This document shows, piece by piece, positions 13,992-19,355 of a DNA stretch of 19,355 nucleotides. The position numbers and the translations under genes were made by a program. Location of the stretch: positions 1-19,355 of the forward strand of contig JAEUWE010000107.1 in NCBI GenBank assembly GCA_016791465.1, read 5' to 3'. Origin of the DNA: Pseudobdellovibrionaceae bacterium. Its GTDB lineage: Bacteria > Bdellovibrionota > Bdellovibrionia > Bdellovibrionales > JAMPXM01. The notes under the pieces are model-generated. The model made no database searches, was not told where the DNA came from, and was given only the letters and a program-made list of their open reading frames with translations. The number at the start of each line of letters is the position of its first letter. Position 1 is the first letter of the stretch.

Positions 13992-15470
13992 ATGAAAGTC
14001 GCAAAAAATCCGTTCATCCTAAGACTCTCTGCCAGAATGGCAGCGGCTCTTGTCCTCGGTTCTCAGGTTTTTGCTTCGCAGGGGCTTGCTGCCGACAAGC
14101 TCGATATCGATAAGTTGCCGGTGGAGCAGGGGGTTTTGACCTATGCTCCTGAAGTGCCGCCTGCGATCAAGCGAAAAGCGCCCGCGCGAGTGAAGATCAG
14201 TCTTGAGACAAAAGAAGTGAAGAAGCGCCTGGCCGACGGAGTGGAGTACACATTTTGGACATTTGGCGGAACAGTCCCAGGACCAATGATTCGAATCCGT
14301 GAGGGCGACTACGTTGACTTTACTCTTTCGAACCATCCGTCGAGCAAAATGCCACACAACATCGACTTGCACGCGGTCACTGGTCAGGGCGGTGGTGCTG
14401 AGGGTTCATTTACGACTCCCGGCCACAGTTCGACATTCTCGTTCCGCGCGCTCAATGCCGGTCTTTACATCTATCACTGCGCAACAGCGCCGGTCGGTAT
14501 GCACATCGCAAACGGTATGTACGGTTTGATCTATGTTGAGCCGAAAGAGGGTCTGCCGCCAGTCGACAAAGAGTTCTACCTTGTGCAGAGCGAGTTCTAC
14601 ACCAAGGGCGACTACGGTGTTCGCGGCTTACAGCCATTTGACATGAAAAAGGCGATCAAAGAACAACCTGACTATGTTGTCTTTAACGGCTCAGTTGGTG
14701 CGCTCGCTGGTGATAACGCCATTAAAGCGAAAAAAGGCGAAACGGTTCGCATGTTCGTCGGTAACGGCGGTCCGAACCTTGTATCGTCTTTCCATGTGAT
14801 CGGTGAAATCTTCGACAAGGTCTACACAGAAGGCGGAACACTCGCGAATCAAAAGAACGTACAGACAACGTTGGTCCCAGCCGGTGGCAGTGCGATTGTT
14901 GAGTACAAAGTCGATGTGCCCGGAAGCTTCTTTATTGTCGACCACTCGATCTTTCGCACATTCAATAAGGGTGCGCTTGGGGTGTTGAAAGTTGACGGCG
15001 AGAAAGATCCGACAATCTACTCAGGCAAAACGATGGACTCAATCTACTTGCCTGAAGGCGGCGCGATCCAAGACACAGATGTGTCGGCAAACGAACCTGC
15101 GAAGGCGATTCCGGTTCGTACGCTTGAAGAAAGTATTGCGATGGGGCGAGAGGTTTACAAATCGAACTGCGCTGCCTGTCACATGCCTGAAGGACAGGGC
15201 GTTCCCGGCGCTTTCCCGCCGATCGCGAAATCCGATTGGTTAATGAAAGACCGTAAGCGCGCGATTCAAACGGTCATGTTTGGCTTGCAGACACCGATCG
15301 TGGTCAACGGACAGAAGTACGAGGGCGTGATGCCGTCGCTTGGTCTTTCGGATGATGATATTGCGAATGTATTGAACTTTGCGCGCAACTCGCTCGGCAA
15401 TGCGCCGGCGAAGGGCGACAAAGCGATCACCGCTCAAGAAGTCCGCGGTCTCCGGGCGAAGAAGAAGTGA
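13992..15470 (+). CDS. nirK: Copper nitrite reductase with fused C-terminal cytochrome c
   Basis: This 492-residue periplasmic enzyme reduces nitrite to nitric oxide. A signal peptide (about residues 1-34, cleavage near LAA) precedes two cupredoxin domains. Type 1 copper ligands are His122, Cys163, His171 and Met176; type 2 ligands are His127, His162 and His318; the catalytic pair is Asp125 and His268. After a linker, residues 378-492 form a class I cytochrome c domain with CAACH (393-397) and probable axial Met447 in EGVMPS. This three-domain form, known from Ralstonia pickettii, can take electrons through its own heme. The frame stays open to a TTG at 13959, but the ATG at 13992 gives a normal signal peptide. 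The stop overlaps the nirV start by GTGA. An FNR-type site lies upstream. Confidence 0.95.
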   Translation: MKVAKNPFILRLSARMAAALVLGSQVFASQGLAADKLDIDKLPVEQGVLTYAPEVPPAIKRKAPARVKISLETKEVKKRLADGVEYTFWTFGGTVPGPMIRIREGDYVDFTLSNHPSSKMPHNIDLHAVTGQGGGAEGSFTTPGHSSTFSFRALNAGLYIYHCATAPVGMHIANGMYGLIYVEPKEGLPPVDKEFYLVQSEFYTKGDYGVRGLQPFDMKKAIKEQPDYVVFNGSVGALAGDNAIKAKKGETVRMFVGNGGPNLVSSFHVIGEIFDKVYTEGGTLANQKNVQTTLVPAGGSAIVEYKVDVPGSFFIVDHSIFRTFNKGALGVLKVDGEKDPTIYSGKTMDSIYLPEGGAIQDTDVSANEPAKAIPVRTLEESIAMGREVYKSNCAACHMPEGQGVPGAFPPIAKSDWLMKDRKRAIQTVMFGLQTPIVVNGQKYEGVMPSLGLSDDDIANVLNFARNSLGNAPAKGDKAITAQEVRGLRAKKK

Positions 15471-16258
15471 GATCTCTCCGTGTTGTTTGGGGCGGCCACA
15501 GACTTTGGGTCTGGGTCGCCCTTCTTTTATTAAGTCTGAATCTGGGGCCGACTCCTCGCGCCTGGTCTGCCGACGGTTTGGTTTCAGTACCGGCGGGTGA
15601 GTACGAGATTTTTTTTCGAGAAAAAGATCAGCCGCGTGGAACCAAGGCCAAGGTGGATCGCTTTTTCGCCGAGCGGTTGCCAGTGACCAATGCGCAGTTC
15701 CTGAGTTTTGTGCAGAGTCATCCTGAATGGCGCCGGTCGCAGGCAAAGCCACTTTTTATCGATACGGGTTATCTCTCGCATTGGAAGTCAGACCTTGAGG
15801 TCGAGACAAAGGTTCTTAATCAGCCAGTCACACATGTGAGTTGGTTTGCAGCGCGCGCCTACTGCGCAGCAAAAGGTTTACGCCTGTTGACGATCAACGA
15901 GTGGGAATACGTGTCGGACTCGTCAAGTGAGAGCAGTGCAAAGGCTGTTCTGAAGTGGTACGCGGAGCCGACATCGGCGCTGCCTCCAGTTGGTCGTGGT
16001 AAGCCCAATCGCTATGGCGTCGTCGATATGCATGGGGTGATTTGGGAGTGGGTCGAAGACTTTGCTGCCGTGATGGTGAAGTCTGATTCGCGCTCCGACA
16101 ATGGTCGCGACAATCGGTCTTTTTGTGGAGCGGGCAGCCTGTCGGCCGCCAATCCGGTCGAATATGCGACGTTCATGCGCTTTGCATTTCGTTCAAGTTT
16201 AAAGGCGTCCTATACGAGTCAGAATCTGGGATTTCGCTGTGGCCGAAGTGGCAGTTAA
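15467..16258 (+). CDS. nirV: NirV-type formylglycine-generating enzyme fold protein
   Basis: A 263-residue protein of the FGE-sulfatase (SUMF1-like) fold that commonly follows nirK. A signal peptide (residues 1-35, Leu-rich core, cleavage near AWSA) places it in the periplasm. Family signals are the opening LVSVPAGEYEIFF, RLPVTNAQFLSFV, VTHVSWFAARAYCAAKGLRL, TINEWEYV, NRYGVVDMHGVIWEWVEDF and the closing LGFRCG. The exact role of NirV is unsettled; maturation of, or support for, NirK is the usual proposal. The GTG start overlaps the nirK stop (GTGA), so translation is coupled, and the Sco-like gene follows 15 nt later. Confidence 0.88.
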   Translation: MRSLRVVWGGHRLWVWVALLLLSLNLGPTPRAWSADGLVSVPAGEYEIFFREKDQPRGTKAKVDRFFAERLPVTNAQFLSFVQSHPEWRRSQAKPLFIDTGYLSHWKSDLEVETKVLNQPVTHVSWFAARAYCAAKGLRLLTINEWEYVSDSSSESSAKAVLKWYAEPTSALPPVGRGKPNRYGVVDMHGVIWEWVEDFAAVMVKSDSRSDNGRDNRSFCGAGSLSAANPVEYATFMRFAFRSSLKASYTSQNLGFRCGRSGS

Positions 16259-16273
16259 GAAGGAGATAGCGTT

Positions 16274-16882
16274 ATGAATTCGAGTTTTGCAAAGAGTGCG
16301 CTGGCCTTGGGAGCTCTCGTTTTTATGCTGGGTTGTGCGAGCGCAGAAAAGCCAACGACGACGTCTGTTGCGACAAAAGCTGCGCTTCCTGCCGATTCGA
16401 TTTTCAATTTGCCGGGATCTTGGTTCAATGAGCGAGAGGAGTCAGTGCCGCTTGTGGCGATGCGAGGCCAGCCCTCTTTGGTCGCAATGGTTTACACGCA
16501 GTGCGCGGCGGCCTGTCCGATGATGGTTCAGAATATCAAACAGATTCTTGAGACTTTACCGGCCAGTCAGCGTGCAAAGGTTCGCGTCAGCCTGTTTTCG
16601 TTTGATCACGTCGGCGAAAATACTGCGACACTCAAAAAGTTTCGCGAGAAGTATAAATTGACTGGCGCTTGGGTGCCCTATCGGGCGTCTGCCGGAACAG
16701 TTGCAGAACTGGCCGGCGTTCTGGGTGTTCAATACAAACGTCTAGAGAGCGGAGACTATGCGCATTCGAATCAGATTACGCTTCTTGATGGAGAGGGTCG
16801 AATCACCGCGGTGCTTGATGACTTTGCGGCTGAGCGCTCGGACTTTTTAAAGAAACTGAACCAGGTTACCGCTTCAAATTAG
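16274..16882 (+). CDS. Sco/SenC-type copper chaperone lipoprotein
   Basis: A 202-residue lipoprotein with lipobox LVFMLGC (lipid-bearing Cys21). The thioredoxin-like fold carries CAAACP (Cys77 and Cys81) and a conserved His164 in GDYAHSN, the copper-binding set of Sco proteins. It is anchored in a membrane facing the periplasm. Sco proteins deliver copper to cytochrome oxidase; here, as third gene after nirK and nirV, a role in loading NirK copper is likely by context. AAGGAGATA before the ATG is a strong ribosome binding site. The last 17 nt overlap the convergent LuxR-type gene, with no terminator visible. Confidence 0.9.
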   Translation: MNSSFAKSALALGALVFMLGCASAEKPTTTSVATKAALPADSIFNLPGSWFNEREESVPLVAMRGQPSLVAMVYTQCAAACPMMVQNIKQILETLPASQRAKVRVSLFSFDHVGENTATLKKFREKYKLTGAWVPYRASAGTVAELAGVLGVQYKRLESGDYAHSNQITLLDGEGRITAVLDDFAAERSDFLKKLNQVTASN

Positions 16883-17480
16883 AATGCCGACCGACTCGAC
16901 GGTATGTGGTCGTCGAAGTTGAAAACCGCCGATCCCACTCTTTGCTTCCCAGCTTTTTTCGGGCGGCATTGATGTGGGATTTCACCGTGCTGAGCGAGAG
17001 GCAGAGGTGATCGGCCATTTCGCGATTTGACATTCCCGTCTCAGCCAGTCGTACGACATTTTCTTCTGAGGGTGAGAGCTTGCTGTGTCTTGGTAGCGGC
17101 TCCGTCTTTGTACGAGGGGCGTCGTTCTCTGTTATCACTGTGATGAGTTTGTCTCCGCTCCTCAGTAGAATTGTACTGGCCACTAAGTCTTTGACGATGA
17201 CCCGTTTGGGTTTATGAAGAGTCGGCGACTTCATGCATCCGTCTTTACACACTTGGCCAATTCTCCAACCGCAGAGCTTGAGGCAGAGTTCATTTTGAAT
17301 CTCAACTCGGCCACTCAGGTCTTTCTGGCAAAGTCCGACCGTTTTGAAGTAGTCACCGCGATCAATGCTTTTTGGCATTTCAGCTGCGATCGCTGCTGTA
17401 ACCGAGCCGCTGCTCGGAGTGAGTGAGAGTGGACTGAGATCCGTCGGCGTGGCGCATGTTGATTTTAATTTTCGAGTCAT
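16866..17480 (-). CDS. LuxR-type regulator with N-terminal cysteine cluster
   Basis: A 204-residue protein with a C-terminal GerE/LuxR HTH (LSPSEENVVRLAETGMSNRE and VKSHINAARKKLG, about residues 135-178). The N-terminal half is not a receiver domain. It carries Cys66, Cys70, Cys78 and Cys82 spaced CX3CX7CX3C (in QNELCLKLCG and GQVCKDGCM), with Cys51 nearby, inside a short PAS-like segment, so a metal or Fe-S sensor for oxygen, NO or redox is plausible but inferred. The ATG at 17480 follows GAGGA at 9 nt and overlaps nrdG by 101 nt. An ATG at 17378, immediately after the nrdG stop, would remove a low-complexity tail and is the alternative. Lying after nrdG and converging on the nirK operon, it may regulate anaerobic genes. 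Confidence 0.82.
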   Translation of the reverse strand: MTRKLKSTCATPTDLSPLSLTPSSGSVTAAIAAEMPKSIDRGDYFKTVGLCQKDLSGRVEIQNELCLKLCGWRIGQVCKDGCMKSPTLHKPKRVIVKDLVASTILLRSGDKLITVITENDAPRTKTEPLPRHSKLSPSEENVVRLAETGMSNREMADHLCLSLSTVKSHINAARKKLGSKEWDRRFSTSTTTYRRVGRHSNLKR

Positions 17481-18198
17481 CGGCGCGATTCCTCAACTGA
17501 TCGATAAACGCATCATTCAGCAACTCGTCGAGTTCTTCCATGCGCTTCCTTGAGCTTTGTCGACCTTCTTGGAGGAACCAAGTCTTGATATCAAGCGCTA
17601 TCAATTGGTCGAGCATGTTGAGGAGAATTTCTTGTGTGTGGTGCGTGGGAGTGATCGTCGTTCGAATCTCGTAGGGTGTTTGACTCGCTAAAAGGCATTC
17701 AAGCGAGCGCTGACCGTTTGTCCCACTCTGGTTGTTTCGCGTCAGTTGAGAGTAATTGTCCCACGTTGTTTTGAAATCAAATCCGACCCAGTTGATAAAA
17801 GGTAGCGCCTGCGCAAAGGTTTCGGTTTCGGCTCCGCCGGTATGTAAGGCCACGCGATAGTGAGATCGTAAGCTGTCGGCAAGTTCGGGGAGCTGTTGAA
17901 ACGCCGTCGGCTCGCCGCCGCTGATCACAACACTGTCGAGAAGACCTCGACGATTTTCCAGATGACTGACGAAAGCGCGAAGCTGGTGAATGTCGGTCTG
18001 GGCGCGATGGTTCCAGAGATGTCGATTATGACAGTAGCCACAGCGCCAAGGACAACCTTCGAGAAACAGAACAGTGGAGAGGTGTCCCGGATCATCAATT
18101 GAACTAAAGGGCGTCCAACCGCCTATCGGCGGTCGGAGCGCCAAGATGTTTTCAAAGTTCGTCGTAGGCGACGGCTTCTTTAAAGAACTTCCGTTCAC
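17380..18198 (-). CDS. nrdG: Anaerobic ribonucleotide reductase activating enzyme NrdG
   Basis: A 272-residue radical SAM protein that installs the glycyl radical on class III ribonucleotide reductase. The CxxxCxxC motif is Cys49, Cys53 and Cys56 in EGCPWRCGYCHNR, followed by VVISGGEPTAF, the SAM-binding GGE motif. The start codon is GTG at 18198, preceded by AGGAGAG; no upstream ATG fits. The start lies inside the small glycyl-radical ORF (47-nt overlap). It is longer than E. coli NrdG, as in the NrdG type of many bacteria. Its substrate here would be the separately encoded radical peptide just upstream or its complex with NrdD. Confidence 0.92.
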   Translation of the reverse strand: MNGSSLKKPSPTTNFENILALRPPIGGWTPFSSIDDPGHLSTVLFLEGCPWRCGYCHNRHLWNHRAQTDIHQLRAFVSHLENRRGLLDSVVISGGEPTAFQQLPELADSLRSHYRVALHTGGAETETFAQALPFINWVGFDFKTTWDNYSQLTRNNQSGTNGQRSLECLLASQTPYEIRTTITPTHHTQEILLNMLDQLIALDIKTWFLQEGRQSSRKRMEELDELLNDAFIDQLRNRADDSKIKINMRHADGSQSTLTHSEQRLGYSSDRS

Positions 18199-18340
18199 GG
18201 AACTCTCCTATCTTTCCTTTGTTGAATGACGATACCGGACGATGGTAACCCATCACTCGCGTCCAAACTTCGCAACGCTGGCGTTCGGCCTCTGGCGGAG
18301 TTTGACGGTCATCACGGAGTCGTTTCGTACGCTGGTTCAT
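18152..18340 (-). CDS. Separately encoded glycyl-radical segment of class III NrdD
   Basis: A 62-residue ORF whose core RCEVWTRVMGYHRPVSSFN and GKIGEFRERKFFKE matches the extreme C-terminus of class III NrdD proteins, including RVxGYxRPV with Gly31 as the expected radical site. The ATG at 18340 follows GAGGAGG at 6 nt, an excellent ribosome binding site. It overlaps the nrdD end by 29 nt and the nrdG start by 47 nt. The visible NrdD ends after its CPQH/CPKC zinc site with a charged tail and has no radical motif. The reductase therefore seems to be split, with the radical provided in trans, in the manner YfiD does for pyruvate formate-lyase. I believe similar small proteins are annotated in some other proteobacteria, but could not check. 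The frame is open further upstream, so a sequencing frameshift fusing it to nrdD is not fully excluded. Confidence 0.85.
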   Translation of the reverse strand: MNQRTKRLRDDRQTPPEAERQRCEVWTRVMGYHRPVSSFNKGKIGEFRERKFFKEAVAYDEL

Positions 18341-19355
18341 TCTTAACCTCCTCTTCGGTTTGTTTTCGTTTCTGCTTTTGAAGCCATTTTTCATCACATT
18401 TCGGACAGAACTCGTGATGTCCCGACAGGTAACCGTGTTGGGGACAGATCGAGAACGTTGGCGTCACCGTGAAGTACGGCGTTCGATAATGGCGCGCCGT
18501 TCTTTGAACGAGTTTGCGGCAGGCCTCAGCGGAGCTGATTTGTTCGTTCATATACAGATGCAGCACAGTGCCGCCGGTGTAGAGAGTTTGCAGGCGGTCC
18601 TGGAGGTCGAGGGCTTGGAACGGATCATCGGTGTGACCGACGGGGAGCTGAGACGAGTTCGTGTAGTAGCGATTCTCGCCGTGGCCGGCTTGGATAATGT
18701 CGGGGTAGCGCTTGAGGTCTTCTTTGGCAAACCGATACGTGGTTGCTTCGGCGGGAGTGGCTTCAAGGTTATACATATGCCCGCTGGATTCTTGAAAGTG
18801 AACAAGCCGTTCGCGAATGTGTTCGATGAGTTTCGCGGCGAGCTCTTGTCCTTCGTCGTTCACGATATCAAGTGTATCGCCACTGAAGTTTCTCAGCATT
18901 TCGTTGATGCCGTTTACGCCGATGGTGGAAAAGTGATTGCGAAGTGTTCCGAGGTAGCGGCGCGAGTAGGGGAAGAGTCCGATCTTCATCATTTTGTCGA
19001 TGGTCTTACGTTTGGCCTCAAGCGATTCGAAAGCGAGATCGAGAAGGTGATCGAGATCAGTCAGTAGTGTTGACCAAGAACCGCCGATGCTCCTTCGGTT
19101 CTTGTAGCCGAGCCGTGCGCAGTTGATGGTGACGACACCGATGCTTCCGGTTTGTTCAGCGCTGCCAAACAGTCCATTGCCCCGTCGAAGCAACTCGCTG
19201 ACATCGAGCTGGAGACGGCAACACATCGCGCGAATCAGATTTGGTTTGAGACCGCTGCCTATAAAGTTTTGAAAGTAGGGGAGTCCATACTTGGCGGTGA
19301 GCTCGAACAGCAGTTCTGTTTCGGGGCTGCTCCACGGAAAGTCCTCGGTCAAATT
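18312..19355 (-). CDS. nrdD: Anaerobic ribonucleoside-triphosphate reductase NrdD, C-terminal part
   Basis: The frame enters from the right edge (N-L-T-E-D-F-P-W) and ends at 18312, giving 347 residues of the C-terminal half. Family signals are TAKYGLPYFQNFIGSG, AMCCRLQLD with the catalytic-region cysteines, RRGNGLFGSAEQTGSIGVVT, SSGHMYNLEATPAE and the zinc site ICPQHGYLSGHHEFCPKC. The enzyme reduces ribonucleotides to deoxyribonucleotides without oxygen. The usual final RVxGYxRPV radical segment is missing; the protein instead ends in a charged tail (KQKRKQTEEEVKNEP). That segment is in the next ORF, overlapping by 29 nt, and nrdG follows. The start and upstream regulation are outside the window. 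Confidence 0.93.
   Translation of the reverse strand, partial: NLTEDFPWSSPETELLFELTAKYGLPYFQNFIGSGLKPNLIRAMCCRLQLDVSELLRRGNGLFGSAEQTGSIGVVTINCARLGYKNRRSIGGSWSTLLTDLDHLLDLAFESLEAKRKTIDKMMKIGLFPYSRRYLGTLRNHFSTIGVNGINEMLRNFSGDTLDIVNDEGQELAAKLIEHIRERLVHFQESSGHMYNLEATPAEATTYRFAKEDLKRYPDIIQAGHGENRYYTNSSQLPVGHTDDPFQALDLQDRLQTLYTGGTVLHLYMNEQISSAEACRKLVQRTARHYRTPYFTVTPTFSICPQHGYLSGHHEFCPKCDEKWLQKQKRKQTEEEVKNEPAYETTP

Noticed and set aside
18360..19067. A 235-codon plus-strand frame opposite nrdD
   Set aside because: It is antisense to strongly conserved NrdD motifs and shows no recognisable domain.

Overview
The window looks like chromosomal DNA from a member of the Bdellovibrionota or a close relative. 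The taxon call is inference. It rests on a TIGR02147-type regulator translationally coupled to a small exported protein beginning GNGGD after its signal peptide, a lexA-imuA-imuB-dnaE2 mutagenesis block, and GTAA/TTAC half-sites before lexA (the half-site I recall for Bdellovibrio bacteriovorus LexA). Genes are tightly packed, with several long same-strand overlaps. No rRNA, tRNA, CRISPR array or complete insertion sequence was seen, and no gene-free stretch exceeds 300 bases.

Region 1 (1-7231, minus strand) is a DNA-damage mutagenesis cluster in transcription order lexA, imuA, imuB, dnaE2, then an exported protein cut by the window edge. A direct-repeat array of ATGTGTAA/GTAA units on an 11-bp phase lies upstream of lexA. 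ImuA and ImuB are the RecA-like and Y-family-like accessory factors of the error-prone polymerase DnaE2. A possible 55-codon membrane ORF with a strong ribosome binding site overlaps the start of dnaE2.

Region 2 (7378-8823, plus strand) holds a SAM-dependent methyltransferase and a Y1/HUH REP-associated tyrosine transposase (RAYT). It is bracketed by two nearly identical 19-bp repeats containing the palindrome AAGGTACCTT, with a third variant between the two genes. This looks like a RAYT with its own palindrome family, or a small mobile cassette.

Region 3 (8822-13877, minus strand) runs from a CRP/FNR-type regulator through a TIGR02147 regulator, a small exported GNGGD protein, a VAO/4-cresol-dehydrogenase-like flavoprotein and a large exported protein of unknown function.

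Region 4 (13899-16882, plus strand) is a nitrite respiration operon divergent from the CRP/FNR gene. It encodes NirK (copper nitrite reductase with a fused C-terminal cytochrome c), NirV (FGE-sulfatase fold) and a Sco-type copper chaperone lipoprotein. A perfect FNR-type site, TTGATCAGGATCAA, sits in the intergenic region, and the regulator carries the matching ExxSR recognition motif.

Region 5 (16866-19355, minus strand) is an anaerobic (class III) ribonucleotide reductase cluster: the C-terminal part of nrdD, a 62-residue ORF carrying the glycyl-radical motif, nrdG, and a LuxR-type regulator with a cysteine cluster. The visible NrdD lacks the radical segment, which is encoded separately between nrdD and nrdG. 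Regions 4 and 5 together indicate anaerobic or microaerobic life with nitrite as electron acceptor.
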